25,248 bases of DNA from Candidatus Flexifilum affinis (GCA_016713325.1 JADJPJ010000066.1:1-25248), one strand, 5' to 3'. Shown: positions 9,386-18,321, numbered from the stretch's first letter. The notes: generated by a model not told the origin, from the letters alone. Translations and numbers: made by a program.

Positions 9386-11179
9386 TCAAAGTGACTGGAA
9401 GTATTCCTTGATCTTCTGGGCCATGAGCTGCCTGCGTTTTGCTAGAAATTCCGGGTAATCAGCCACGGTCATGTTAGCCGCTTCTTCGGGAATGCAGTTT
9501 GCTGCGAAGTTAGCGCGTAACTCGTCTAGATCTGTGATGTTGCCATAGCGCCGAGATCCGCCCTGACACTGTTCGATGAGGTGTTGAAAGTAGACAGTAG
9601 GTTCCTTGTTGCTTATCTGAATGTTGATCTCAGATTGGGCAACTACGTAGTTGGCAACTTGGTTGTACTGGCCTCGGGACATTCCTGCCTTCTTGAGGAC
9701 ATCACGAGGAAAGACGTGGTGTATGTCTGACTTATACTCGATGAGTTCGCGCACCGTGATGTCGCGGGAGAGGAACCCTCGATCGTTGGCTTTGACTTGG
9801 GCCGCAAGATACACATTGTAGAAAGGGCTGTTTATCGCCGATGTTTCGAAGTTCTGAGGGAGGGATGTATCCCAGAATCCATCCGATAATCGGCTCTGAA
9901 CCGTTGTTTCGGCGTACTTCTCGATTCCATGAGCATCGATCTGTCGAATATCCAGATCGATATTTGACTCTGATGAACCCGAATACCTGCCTGTCAAGAG
10001 GGACACGACGAACCAGCGCCGCACATATTGCTCAATGACCGCAGGGGGCATGTTCTGGTTGCGAAGCGTCAAGTATAGGATATAGGCAAAGTTCAGTGTC
10101 ATCTTTGAACTGATCAGGGAGGAGTCCACAAAGCCGGCCGAGCGAACGATCATGACGAAGCGCTGAAAGTGCGTTTCGTTCAGGAAATCCAAAACGCCAA
10201 GCTGGAGTCTTCGGAACGTATCTTCGATGATCGTTTCCTCATACTGCTTTGTCTCGAAATTTCGTCCGGAGAGAAGCGCCACCAAATCTTCCAATCGTCC
10301 CCGGCGGAATTGCGAAGTAAAGGCAACTCGCAGCATATCGTTGTACGAGGGATCGTACAGATCATCATTTTCGCTTTTCAACCAAGCCATTCTTTGGAAA
10401 TACTCGGTGTTCGCGAAATTCTTGTCATTCGCCTTGATCCGGGTATAGAAGTCTGGAGCTACGGCCAGATGGCAGAAGTAGTCAATCGCCTTTCGTAGTT
10501 CGACTCCGCCATAGCTCTCGTTAACGGCAATCTTCGACATGGCGAAATCGGCTTGGCTGAGCGGTACATCAGCCGAGTTCACGCGAATGAAGATCTCTGT
10601 CACGGTTTCAGTGTCGAGCGATGAGTCAAGTTCAATGATGCCTATGGGGTTGTTTACAATGCGATGCAGGGAACTTAGAGCTTTATCGATGGAGCCAGCC
10701 GTGGTTCCTGGGTTGCGCTCACAGTAGCCATCGACAAACGTTCTCATTTCGAACTCCGGCATAAAGAGTTCTGATATGTCTGGAATCCATATGACGTCCT
10801 TCTCGATTGCCGGGTTGGTCACTTCGAACATTTGCGCCTGTGGATTGAAGGCGATGCGAATGCGTGTTCGTCGGTAGTCCTTGGTGACGATCTCGTACCC
10901 GAGAAGTGCCGCCATGAGCGCAGTGATACGCTGTTGCCCATCGATCAGAATCTTCTTTCCCTCGGATCGAGATCCATCTTTAAGATTCACGTCCGGGCTT
11001 TTCCAGATGATGAGGTAACCTACGGGATAATCTTTGTAGAGGGAGTCCAGCAGGTTGCGTACTTTCGTTGTATCCCATACAAAAGGACGCTGAATCTCGG
11101 GAATGGCGATTTCTCCCGATTTTACCCAGCCAAGCAGGCTGTCAATCGTTAGCGATCGTGCTTCATATTTGCGCGCCAT
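9386..11179 (-). CDS. DUF262/HNH single-chain GmrSD-like (type IV) restriction nuclease
   Basis: This 597-aa protein combines two nuclease-associated domains. The N-terminal DUF262 (GmrS-type, ParB-like) domain shows [11 protein letters not shown] (residues 26-36), YPVGYLIIW and the signature IDGQQR (79-84). The C-terminal part shows [11 protein letters not shown] (HHVFP at about 487-491) and [22 protein letters not shown], the His-based HNH core of DUF1524/GmrD. Characterised relatives restrict DNA carrying modified cytosines, so an antiphage role is likely but is inferred from the family. The start chosen is the ATG at 11179 ([10 protein letters not shown]); an ATG at 11191 is the alternative, and neither has a strong ribosome-binding site. 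The open frame extends upstream to 12145, but that part is antisense to the SDR gene. The gene is intact, convergent with the GH17-like gene, and visibly less GC-rich than its neighbours. Confidence 0.85.
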   Translation of the reverse strand: MARKYEARSLTIDSLLGWVKSGEIAIPEIQRPFVWDTTKVRNLLDSLYKDYPVGYLIIWKSPDVNLKDGSRSEGKKILIDGQQRITALMAALLGYEIVTKDYRRTRIRIAFNPQAQMFEVTNPAIEKDVIWIPDISELFMPEFEMRTFVDGYCERNPGTTAGSIDKALSSLHRIVNNPIGIIELDSSLDTETVTEIFIRVNSADVPLSQADFAMSKIAVNESYGGVELRKAIDYFCHLAVAPDFYTRIKANDKNFANTEYFQRMAWLKSENDDLYDPSYNDMLRVAFTSQFRRGRLEDLVALLSGRNFETKQYEETIIEDTFRRLQLGVLDFLNETHFQRFVMIVRSAGFVDSSLISSKMTLNFAYILYLTLRNQNMPPAVIEQYVRRWFVVSLLTGRYSGSSESNIDLDIRQIDAHGIEKYAETTVQSRLSDGFWDTSLPQNFETSAINSPFYNVYLAAQVKANDRGFLSRDITVRELIEYKSDIHHVFPRDVLKKAGMSRGQYNQVANYVVAQSEINIQISNKEPTVYFQHLIEQCQGGSRRYGNITDLDELRANFAANCIPEEAANMTVADYPEFLAKRRQLMAQKIKEYFQSL

Positions 11180-11365
11180 GGGCAACTTCATCCTAGCTGA
11201 ACAAAGAACAAAGAGGTGTCGCCGCCTAGATTCTATTGTGATGCGGCAGAACTTAATCTTACTTTGAAGGGGGGAAATTTTGCGAAAAGGTTTTGTAGGT
11301 GCTGGTGTGGCCCATTCATGCTGGTGATGCCCATTGTCGGTGAATATGATTTGGAGTGATGGACG

Positions 11366-12082
11366 TTGACCGCAAACCCAAGTGAAGATACCCGTATCGC
11401 CCTGGTGACCGGCGCCAATCGGGGAATCGGGCTGGAGGTATGCCGGCAGCTCGCCGGCCAGGGCATGACCGTCTTGCTCGGGTCGCGGGATGCAACCAAG
11501 GGGCAGGCGGCGGCCGAGTCGCTGCGACGGCGCGGGGCGGTGGTACAGCCGGTGCAGCTCGACGTGACCGACCGGGAAAGCATCGAACGTACCCGTGCGG
11601 CGGTCGAGCGCGACTATGGGCGGCTCGACGTGCTGGTGAACAACGCGGCGGCGCTTTACGACACCTGGCAGCGCGCCGCCGAGGCCGATCTCGCGCAGGT
11701 GCGGGAGGCGCTGGAGATCAACACACTGGGCGCGTGGCAGATGGTCCAGAGCTTCCTGCCGCTGCTGAAGCGGAGCAATCACGGGCGGATCGTCAACGTG
11801 TCCAGTCAGGCGGGGTCGCTGGACAGCCTCGGCGCGGGCACGCCGGCCTACAGTCTGTCGAAGGCGGCGCTCAATGCCTTCACCATCATGCTGGCGGCCG
11901 ATCTGCGCCGCAGCCGGATACTGGTGAACGCCGTGTGTCCGGGCTGGGTGGCGACGGACATGGGCGGGCCGGGTGGTCGGCCGGTCGAGGCGGGCGCGGC
12001 CAGCGTGGTGTGGGCGGTTAACCTGCCGGATGACGGTCCAACCGGCGGCTTCTTCCGCGACGGCAGATCGATTCCCTGGTAG
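11366..12082 (+). CDS. Carbonyl-reductase-like short-chain dehydrogenase
   Basis: This classical SDR of about 238 aa is predicted to be an NADP(H)-dependent cytosolic oxidoreductase. TGANRGIG (about residues 15-22) binds the cofactor, LDVTD and NNAA follow, NVSSQAG carries the catalytic Ser, and YSLSK is the catalytic YxxxK. The ending ([36 protein letters not shown]) matches the plant/bacterial carbonyl reductase group related to menthone reductases. The start is uncertain. The only in-frame candidate is TTG 11366, with GGAG 9 nt upstream, just after a TGA at 11357. The better-looking ATG at 11359 is out of frame and reaches a stop after 8 codons, so a one-base error near 11375-11390 may hide the true start. 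The gene is divergent from the DUF262 gene. Confidence 0.85.
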   Translation: MTANPSEDTRIALVTGANRGIGLEVCRQLAGQGMTVLLGSRDATKGQAAAESLRRRGAVVQPVQLDVTDRESIERTRAAVERDYGRLDVLVNNAAALYDTWQRAAEADLAQVREALEINTLGAWQMVQSFLPLLKRSNHGRIVNVSSQAGSLDSLGAGTPAYSLSKAALNAFTIMLAADLRRSRILVNAVCPGWVATDMGGPGGRPVEAGAASVVWAVNLPDDGPTGGFFRDGRSIPW

Positions 12083-12138
12083 AGACAGAGATCCGGATTT
12101 GGGAAATGCATTTCTTTGAAACACCCTGAGGAAAACCC

Positions 12139-12167
12139 TTGTCAAGGCGCGGAGATCGTGCTATCCT
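12139..12167 (+). promoter_or_regulatory. Promoter of tRNA-Gly
   Basis: TTGTCA (12139-12144) and TATCCT (12162-12167) are separated by 17 nt, placing transcription initiation about 6 nt before the mature tRNA. The hexamers match the sigma70 consensus at 5 and 4 of 6 positions. Confidence 0.65.
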
Positions 12168-12179
12168 GATCAGTACATT

Positions 12180-12251
12180 GCGGGTGTAATTCAGCGGTAG
12201 AATGCTTCCTTGCCAAGGAAGATGTCGGGAGTTCGAATCTCCTCGCCCGCT
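12180..12251 (+). tRNA. tRNA-Gly (GCC)
   Basis: The 72-nt cloverleaf has a 7-bp acceptor stem (GCGGGTG with CGCCCGC, one G-U pair). The D-arm contains TTCAGCGGTAGAA. The anticodon arm is CTTCC-TTGCCAA-GGAAG with anticodon GCC. The T-arm is GGGAG-TTCGAAT-CTCCT, and the discriminator base is U. The 3' CCA is not encoded. A promoter upstream and a T-rich hairpin downstream make it a single-gene transcription unit. Confidence 0.97.
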
Positions 12252-12260
12252 CAAGCAGAA

Positions 12261-12282
12261 CCCCGGACCTCCGGGGTTTTTT
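12261..12282 (+). terminator. Intrinsic terminator of tRNA-Gly
   Basis: The stem CCCCGG/CCGGGG with loop ACCT (12261-12276) is followed by six T residues (12277-12282). It lies 10 nt after the tRNA. Confidence 0.9.
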
Positions 12283-12297
12283 GTTGCCTGGTGCGGC

Positions 12298-12467
12298 TCA
12301 GACCTGCCAGACTGGCGCGCCGCTCAGAAGGCGTTGAAGCTGGGCCGGGAACGTCGGCGTGTCGAGCGGGTTGCCCAGCAATCTGTCGAAGCCAGCGGCC
12401 GGCGCAAAACGTCGGTGTTGAGCCGGTGGTCACCGATGATCAGCGCGCGGAGGGGTTCGGCAGGCAT
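12298..12467 (-). pseudogene. Decayed receiver-domain remnant (internally deleted and frameshifted)
   Basis: From the ATG at 12467 the minus strand reads MPAEPLRALIIGDHRLNTDVLRR, which resembles the first strand and acidic pocket of a CheY-like receiver. The first frame stops at 12324 as a 47-codon ORF. In a second frame the continuation reads AGFDRLLGNPLDTPTFPAQLQRLLSGAPVWQV and stops at 12298. This parallels the C-terminus of the upstream receiver (KGFSGFIGKPINMTHFAEQIAAVLTGTSVWERAG). The central part of about 80 residues, including the phosphorylatable Asp, is missing. The ATG lies one base after the upstream stop, so it was once the last gene of the operon. The catalytic-face Lys position reads Asn (LGNP instead of GKP). 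Confidence 0.5.
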
Positions 12468-12468
12468 G

Positions 12469-12879
12469 TCACCCTGCTCGCTCCCAGACGGATGTGCCGG
12501 TCAGCACCGCCGCAATTTGCTCGGCAAAATGCGTCATGTTGATGGGTTTGCCGATGAAGCCGCTGAACCCTTTCTTCATGGCGCGGGGAATTTCGAGCGC
12601 GGCATCACGCGCCGAGACGGCCACGATCGGCACGGCCGCGAACTGCGGTCGGCTGTGGATGGTGGTGAAGACATCGTAGCCGGTCAGCCCACCCGGCAGC
12701 GAGAGATCCATCAGGATGATGTCGACGGGGGCGAATTCCTCCAGGCGAGCGACCAGATCGCCGCCGCCCCAGTTGTGAAAGCCAACCACGGCGCCGGAGC
12801 GTTCCAGGATGGTCTTGACGACCAGACGATTTCGGAAGTCGTCCTCGACGCAAAAAATACGTTTGTCTGCCAGGATCAT
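12469..12879 (-). CDS. Receiver-only response regulator
   Basis: This 136-aa protein is a single CheY-like receiver with no output domain. The conserved residues are present: E12-D13-D14 in the acidic pocket, D58 as the phosphoacceptor (ILMDLSLPGG), S89 (VAVSA) and K111 (IGKP). It is predicted to accept phosphate from the histidine kinase encoded upstream and to pass the signal by protein contact or phosphorelay. The ATG at 12879 is 5 nt after the stop of the HEAT-repeat gene, and the GAGAGAG just before it may serve as a ribosome-binding site. The closest relative in the window appears to be the receiver at 13513-13920. Confidence 0.9.
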   Translation of the reverse strand: MILADKRIFCVEDDFRNRLVVKTILERSGAVVGFHNWGGGDLVARLEEFAPVDIILMDLSLPGGLTGYDVFTTIHSRPQFAAVPIVAVSARDAALEIPRAMKKGFSGFIGKPINMTHFAEQIAAVLTGTSVWERAG

Positions 12880-12884
12880 GAAAC

Positions 12885-13516
12885 TCAGTTCTCTCTCTCT
12901 TCGGTGTCGTTGACGTGCAGCAAGGTGTCGAGCGAGCGGCGGACACGTTTGTTGAGATGTTCATCGGTGCTGTTGAGCAGAGTCTCCAGCGCCGGGATGG
13001 CGCGCGAATCGCCCAGCAGACCCAGTGCGGTGACGACCGTCAGGCGGAGGGTGATGCCGACATCCGGCACGGTCAGGAGCTGAATCAGTCTGTCGATGGC
13101 TTCCGTCGCGCGCAGGTTGCCGAGGGCCTGAACGATGGAGATACGCGCACCAGATAGGTGCTGGCATTCAGGCGGTCGAGCAGGACGGCGGCGCTGTTGG
13201 GATAGCGCGCGACGTATTCGACGGCAATCTGCCCCAGGAGCGGGTTGGGTGAGGCGATCAGCCCGACCATGGCTTCGTAGATGTGCGGCGCGTCCTGCGA
13301 TGACAGGACGCGAGCGGCGTTGACGGCGCGGCGTACCGAGCCGCCCCGGACTTCCGAAATCAAGGCGAGATGCGCCTGTACCCCCATAGCGATCAGGTGA
13401 TCGCTGGCGTTGATACGCACATCCCAATCGGCGCTGTCGAGAGCTTCGAGCAGGGCTTCAATTGAACTTCCTTCTTGCGATACCACGATTTTCACTCTCT
13501 CGCTGTCGGCCATCAT
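12885..13516 (-). CDS. HEAT-repeat protein (one frameshift)
   Basis: This is an alpha-helical repeat protein of about 210 aa. Repeats are visible as ALLEALDSADWDVRINASDHLIAMG, EAMVGLIASPNPLLGQIAVEYVARY, RISIVQALGNLRATEAIDRLIQLL and RLTVVTALGLLGDSRAIPALETLL, the typical HEAT/PBS-lyase pattern used for protein-protein interaction. The frame changes near 13140 (one base missing between TYLVR and RISIVQALG), which is best explained as a sequence error. The start is placed at the ATG at 13516, whose ATGA overlaps the TGA of the upstream receiver gene, indicating translational coupling; a start at 13528 is also possible. Its position between two receiver-only genes suggests an adaptor for the signalling pathway. 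That is inference from context. Confidence 0.75.
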
Positions 13517-13920
13517 GCAATATGCCATACGTCTTCGCCCTGGAGCACCTTCTGTATCAGTGTCGGAAAAGTCATCACACTCAAGGGTTTCGCAATAGCG
13601 CCGTCGAATCCACTGGAACGCAGGCGGGCAACTTCTTCGCTCATGACGCTGGCCGTCAGCGCGATCACCCGGACCGACTGGAAAGCCGGCAGACTCCGAA
13701 TAGCGCGCAGCATGGCGAAGCCGTCCAGCGGCTTCACATGGATGTCGAGAAGAATGACATCCGGCCGGTCCGAGAGCTCTCCCAGGCGTTCCGCAAAATC
13801 GATGCTATCTTCAAACAAGATCAGTTTTTCCACACGCATCGCCACTTGCATGATCATTTCCAGGATCTCGCGGCAGAGCGGATCATCTTCGACGTACAGG
13901 AAGCAGGTGTTGCCGAACAT
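13513..13920 (-). CDS. Receiver-only response regulator
   Basis: This 135-aa CheY-like receiver has no effector domain. It has the acidic pocket E11-D12-D13 (LYVEDDPL), the phosphoacceptor D59 (ILLDIHVKPLDG), T89 in IALTAS and K111 in AKP. It begins at the ATG at 13920, 17 nt after the kinase stop at 13938, without a strong ribosome-binding site. In the raw sequence it appears fused to the kinase as a hybrid protein, but only because a frameshift at 14209-14214 bypasses the kinase stop. After correction the two are separate genes. It is the presumed direct partner of the upstream kinase. Confidence 0.85.
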   Translation of the reverse strand: MFGNTCFLYVEDDPLCREILEMIMQVAMRVEKLILFEDSIDFAERLGELSDRPDVILLDIHVKPLDGFAMLRAIRSLPAFQSVRVIALTASVMSEEVARLRSSGFDGAIAKPLSVMTFPTLIQKVLQGEDVWHIA

Positions 13921-13937
13921 GGTCGCCGTTCGATTTT

Positions 13938-15921
13938 TCAGCTCAGGCGCATTTTGCCGAGAAGCGCCGGCGAGCGCACTGGCAGCGTGAAGAAGAATGC
14001 CGAGCCGCTTCCCGGTTCGCTTTGCAACCAGAGCCGACCCCCGTGCGCATGTACCAACCGGCTGGAAATGGGCAGGCCCAACCCTGTGCCTGCACTGTGT
14101 TTGACACCGGTCTGAGTCTGAATGAACGGCTCGAAGATGAGCGCCTGTTCTTCTGGCGCAATGCCCGGCCCGGTGTCGCTGACGGCGAACAGCAGGTCGC
14201 CGGGGCGGTTTTTTGACGCTCACCGTCACCGTGCCTGACTCCGTGAATTTGATGGCATTCGACACCAGATTCAGCAGGATCTGACGAATACGCCGACGAT
14301 CGCCGACGATGAGCGGCAGGGCCGGGTCGATGTCTTCGACGTAGCGGATCGGTTTGTTCTGGATCATGGCCGTGGCGGCATCCTTGATTGCGTCCAGTTC
14401 GACGTGGAGGTCGATGTCCTCTTCGACGAACAACTGAAGCATGCCGGATTCGATTTTGGTGATGTCCAGAACGTCGTTGATCAGCGCCAGCAAATGCCGC
14501 CCGCTGTCCAGCGCCTTGCCCAGCGCGTCGCGCTGTCGCTCGTTGACTTCACCCATCATGCCGAGCGCGACGAACTCGGTGAAGTTCAGAATGGCGTTGA
14601 GCGGGGTGCGCAGTTCATGGCTCATGCTGGCCAGAAACTGGCTCTTGATCGAGTCCACATTACGGAACTTCTCGGTGATCTGAACCTGCTGTTCATAGCG
14701 GCGCTGGCGTTCGATGGCGGCGCCGGCGACCTGGGCGCTGATGCGCAGGATATCCAGATCGTGTTCGCTGAAAGCGACCGGGACCCGGCTGCTGTAGCTG
14801 AGCGCACCGATCACCTGGCTGCTGATCACGATGCTGGCGGAAGCGGCGGCGCTGATGCCGGCCTCCTGATAGAACGCTCGAAGTCCGACATCCCGGGTCG
14901 CCGTCAGGTCGTAGACGATCAGGATCGGATCGTCCGGCTCCGGAATGGCCGGCACGGGCACCTGGACGTTCATCGCGCTCACCTGCTCGCCCGGCTTGCA
15001 GGTCGCGATCACCCGCCCGAACAGGCGTCCGTCGCCGGGGGGAACGTCGTAGAGCATGAGGGCGATGGTGTAGGCGGCGGAGTCGATCCGTCGCTGACGG
15101 CTTTGAGGATGTCGGTGTAGGTCGAGGAGCGATTCATAGCCGCGCTGATGCGATAGAACCGTTCCGTTTGCGCTTTGGCGATTTCCAGTTCGCGCGTACG
15201 CTCGGCCACGCGCTGCTCCAGACTGGCTTCCGTCTTGCGCAGCGCCTCGTTGGCGGCGATCAGGCGCTCGGCGCGAAGGTTGGCCAGGGACTGCACGTAT
15301 TCGATGAAGACGAAGAGCAGAAAATCGACGACGATCAGAAACTGGACCGCGTTGATCAGTTGACGGCTGGTCAGCACGACGTCGACATTCAGCGCGACGA
15401 GAAGCTGATAGAGCAGAATGAAATAGATCGGCGTGATGACAATCGCCATGAGGACGAGACGAGGGCGGAAGAAAATGCCGACCAGGATGGCCGGAATAGC
15501 CGCATAGTACACGGTCGTCGTGCTGCTGCCGGGAAGGAGCGCCGGGACAGTGGTCAGCGAGCCCACCGGCGGCGACGATGACGGCCGCTGCCAGTGAGAT
15601 ACGCAGCGTCCTGCGGACGTAGATATAGAGCAGGACGAGAATGACGACACTGACCCAACCGCCAAGGGTATCGGCGCTTCTGATCCAGTCCTCGAATGGC
15701 TTCGTCAGGGCCACCGATAATTGCAGGGCCAGGATGCCCACAAAGAGCACGACCATCGCGTTGGTGAGCAGACGGTAACGCTGCGCCTGCTCTTCGCTGG
15801 CAAGCGGCCGCGGCGGGTCGGTGAGCGATTTCCATCGTCGCGCCAGCCGGCTCCGGTTGAGGAAGGCTTCAACCGGTTTGTCGGGCAGAGACGATGGCTG
15901 CGACTTCAGAACACGAAGCAT
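13938..15921 (-). CDS. Membrane sensor histidine kinase with GAF domain (three frameshifts)
   Basis: This is a sensor kinase of about 660 aa. The N-terminal half has six hydrophobic segments, including [47 protein letters not shown] and [16 protein letters not shown] coiled coil follows ([32 protein letters not shown]), then a GAF-like domain (ISAAMNRSS to [13 protein letters not shown]). The catalytic core has H-box [12 protein letters not shown]-box [12 protein letters not shown]1 DTGPGI, F-box EPF and G2 GTGLGLPIS. Frame breaks lie near 15555-15575, near 15085-15095 and at the T6 run 14209-14214 (one base too many). Each is repaired by one base, so the gene is probably intact. The start is the ATG at 15921. 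The ligand is not apparent. It is followed by receiver, HEAT and receiver genes and preceded by a NarL-type regulator on the same strand. Confidence 0.85.
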
Positions 15922-16026
15922 CCGATGTGGTCCTGGGTGGTTTCGGAGAACTGAACTGATGGCGCGGCGGGTGGTGGCGGGTGGGGATGACGGGCGCGCA
16001 AGTTCACAATTTCACATACCCGTAGC

Positions 16027-16049
16027 ATAGCGCACCCTCGATGCGCTAT
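16027..16049. promoter_or_regulatory. Inverted repeat between response regulator and kinase genes
   Basis: Perfect 8-bp arms ATAGCGCA (16027-16034) and TGCGCTAT (16042-16049) flank a 7-nt spacer. It lies about 105 nt upstream of the kinase start and 108 nt downstream of the regulator stop. The dyad spacing fits an operator or a transcript hairpin. No T-tract follows, so a regulatory site for the kinase operon is a reasonable guess. Confidence 0.45.
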
Positions 16050-16156
16050 CGACTGTCTTCTGGGAGGGTTTACGCGAGGCAGGCACCTATCCAGATGGAC
16101 AGGTGGGCGGTGCAGAAGGTACGGGATTCAGGGAAGGTTGGTGCTGGGAGAAGGAT

Positions 16157-16794
16157 CTACAGCAGACCGTCTCGGACGGCCTGCGCGACGGCTTCGGAGC
16201 GCGTCGCCACCTTCATCTTCTCCATGATGTTGACGACGTGGAATTTGACGGTCGAGATGCTGATGACCAGATCAAGCGCGATCTCTTTGTGTTGTTTTTG
16301 CCGGCGGCAATCAGCCGCAGCACTTCGATCTCGCGATCGCTCAGGTTGTAGGAATTGGCCGGCTCATGGCGCTGCGGGTGCAGGATGTTCTGCGCGACCT
16401 GCGCCGAGAGCAGGGTGGAACCGCTGGCAGCGGCGCGGATGCCGTTCACTAGGTCGCGGGCCAGCGACACCTTGAGGACGTAGCCGACGGCACCGGCTTC
16501 AAGCATGGCCCGCACACTGTCGTCGTCCTGAAAACCGGAGAGGACCAGAATCCGCGCCCGTGGATGGAGGGCGAGCAGCTTCTGGGTGGCGGTAATACCA
16601 TCGATGCCCGGCATGATGACATCCATGAGCACGACGTCGGGGTGGTGCTGTTCAAAAAGGGGGAGGGCGTCGAGGCCGCTGCTGCCCTGGGCCACGAGAC
16701 GGATGTCCGGGATCATTCCGAGCAGTTCGGCTACCAGTCGATGAATTGTGCTGTGGTCGTCAATGAGCAGGACGGTAATGTCTTTGGGTTCCAT
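16157..16794 (-). CDS. NarL/FixJ-type response regulator (one frameshift)
   Basis: This DNA-binding response regulator has about 212 aa. The receiver has D12-D13, phosphoacceptor D58 (VVLMDVIMPG), VLSGF and YVLK with the conserved Lys. After a short linker comes a LuxR-type helix-turn-helix: LSDREIEVLRLIAAGKNN, then, after a frame correction near 16295, KEIALDLVISISTVKFHVVNIMEKMKVATRSEAVAQAVRDGLL, ending at TAG 16157-16159. The break lies in an A-rich stretch (AACACAAAG) and needs one base. The start is the ATG at 16794, with only a weak AGG upstream. It is transcribed in the same direction as the kinase cluster and is probably its transcriptional output, but the 235-nt gap with an inverted repeat suggests a separate unit. 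Confidence 0.88.
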
Positions 16795-16852
16795 AATGCC
16801 TGGCTGCTTGTCCGTCCGCGGGTATCATCCTGAATACAATAATGTCTCTTAA

Positions 16853-16882
16853 ACTATACCCTAAACCTTATGGCACTGACAA
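16853..16882 (-). promoter_or_regulatory. Sigma70 promoter of the NarL-type regulator
   Basis: On the minus strand TTGTCA (16882-16877) and TATAGT (16858-16853) are separated by 18 nt in an AT-rich stretch, about 60 nt upstream of the ATG at 16794. Both hexamers match the consensus at 5 of 6 positions. Confidence 0.6.
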
Positions 16883-16938
16883 TTATGATGTGATAAGCGT
16901 TTGGCCGGCGCTGCCGATCCACGAGATACTCGGCGGCC

Positions 16939-17755
16939 CTACAGCGGATAGATGTTCACGCCCAGCGCCTGAGCGACGGCCACGATGAGCGGGGCGATCA
17001 CCAGCGCGGGCAGGAAATTGGCCATGCGCGGCCGCTTAAGGTCGAGCAGCACCAGCGCCAGGCCGATCAGCATGAGGCCGCCGACGGCGGTCATCTCGTT
17101 GATCATCGGGTCGGACATGAAGCTGCCCAGGACGCTCCCCGGCCAGCGCCAGGCCTCCCTGAAGGAAAAGCACCGTGAGAATGCTGAAGGCTACGCCGAC
17201 GCCCAGGCTGGCGGCGAAGGCCATCGACGCGAAGCCGTCGAGCACGCTCTTGATCGCCAACTGCTGGAAGCCGATGGGCAGGCCCATACCGTCCTGAATC
17301 GAGCCGACGAAGGTAAGCGGACCGATGCAGAAGACCAGGCTGGCCGTCACGAAGCCATTGATGAAACGGGATCGGGCGTCGGCGCTGGCGCTTACGGGGC
17401 CGCCGCTGGCGCCTACGGGGCTGGCGGCGGCCGTATTTGCCTCAGCCACGCCAGTCTCTTCAGCGGACGGCGTGCCATCAGACGGCGCGAAGCGGCGCTG
17501 AAGCCAGCCGCCCAGCCGGGAAAGTGCGCCATCGAGGTCGAGCAGTTCGCCGATGATGACGCCGGAGACCAGGCTGATCAGCGGGATGATGATGTTACCG
17601 GTGCGGCCGGCATTGCCGATGCCGACGACGGCGGTGACGAGTCCCAGGCCGGTGACGACCGACTCCTGAATGCGAGTCGAGAGGCGATGACCGATAAGCA
17701 GGCCGAGAGCGCTGCCCAGGGCAACGGTGATGACGTTGAGCAGTGTGCCAGTCAT
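16939..17755 (-). CDS. DUF554 family membrane protein (one frameshift)
   Basis: This is an integral membrane protein of about 270 aa. The N-terminus MTGTLLNVITVALGSALGLLIGH is the family signature. It is followed by GLVTAVVGIGNA, NIIIPLISLVSGVIIGELLDLDGAL, FVTASLVFCIGPLTFVGSIQDG, IKSVLDGFASMAFAASLGVGV and, after a frame correction near 17141-17144 (one base too many in a G run), SVLGSFMSDPMINEMTAVGGLMLIGLALVLLDLKRPRMANFLPALVIAPLI, ending at TAG 16939-16941. The start is the ATG at 17755, overlapping the upstream acetyltransferase stop as ATGA, so translation is probably coupled. A low-complexity cytoplasmic loop (AASPVGASGGPVSASA) comes from a 21-bp duplication at 17383-17421. Family function is unknown; a transporter role is often assumed. 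Confidence 0.85.
17383..17421. repeat. 21-bp tandem duplication in the DUF554 gene
   Basis: CGCTGGCGC-TACGGGGC occurs at 17383-17400 and again at 17404-17421 with one difference in the shared 18 bases. The period of 21 bp keeps the frame and adds a seven-residue Gly/Ala/Ser/Pro repeat to a loop. Confidence 0.7.
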
Positions 17756-18321
17756 ACGCGCTGTTTCGTCCATTCACTATGGGTGAGGGCGTAAAGGAAC
17801 AGCTCGCGCAGGCTGCCATAATCCCAGTCGCGCTCGACGCCGACCTTGCGGAAGCCGACTTTCTCCAGCACGCGCTGCGAGGCGAGGTTCTCGCGGTAGG
17901 TGTCGGCCTCGATGCGCCGGAGTGCCATCTGATCGAAGCCGAAAGCGGCCACCGCCCGCGCGGCCTCGGTGGCGATGCCGCGCCGCCAGTAGGCCACGGC
18001 GACGTCGTAGCCGAAGGAGGCCCGATATTCGCTCCGCAGCCAGTAGTTGTAACCGATTCGTGCGACCATGCCGGCGTCGGGGTTGTCCTTAAGGAGGATG
18101 GCCCAGTCGATGCGGCGCTGATCGGCGTAGGCGAGACGGGTGCGGTCGATCAGGTCGATGGCGTCATCCAGGTTGCGCAGGAGGGGCACGGTATTCCAGC
18201 GGGTCACGCGGTAATCCCCCCGAATCATGAGCAGATGGCGCGCGTCGGTAAAGCTGATCTCACGCAAGATCAGGCGCGGCGTCTCCAGGATGGGGAAGGA
18301 CTCGTAGGTAAACATGAACAT
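17752..18321 (-). CDS. RimJ/RimL-type GNAT acetyltransferase
   Basis: This GNAT protein of about 189 aa is of the type that N-acetylates ribosomal proteins or small amines. It opens with PILETPRLILREISFTDA, the usual start of RimJ-like proteins. The acetyl-CoA-binding motif A is YDVAVAYWRRGIATEAARAVAAFGF, and motif B is RRIEADTYRENLASQRVLEKVGFRKVG. The start is placed at the ATG at 18321 (MFMFTYESFPILETPR), with the ATG at 18315 as an alternative; further upstream sequence (to 18444) has no family similarity. No clear ribosome-binding site is visible. The stop overlaps the ATG of the DUF554 gene. The substrate is unknown. Confidence 0.85.
   Translation of the reverse strand: MFMFTYESFPILETPRLILREISFTDARHLLMIRGDYRVTRWNTVPLLRNLDDAIDLIDRTRLAYADQRRIDWAILLKDNPDAGMVARIGYNYWLRSEYRASFGYDVAVAYWRRGIATEAARAVAAFGFDQMALRRIEADTYRENLASQRVLEKVGFRKVGVERDWDYGSLRELFLYALTHSEWTKQRV

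Noticed and set aside
11180..12145. N-terminal extension of about 320 codons on the DUF262 reading frame
   Set aside because: It is antisense to the well-supported SDR gene, shows no family similarity, and DUF262 proteins start near [10 protein letters not shown].
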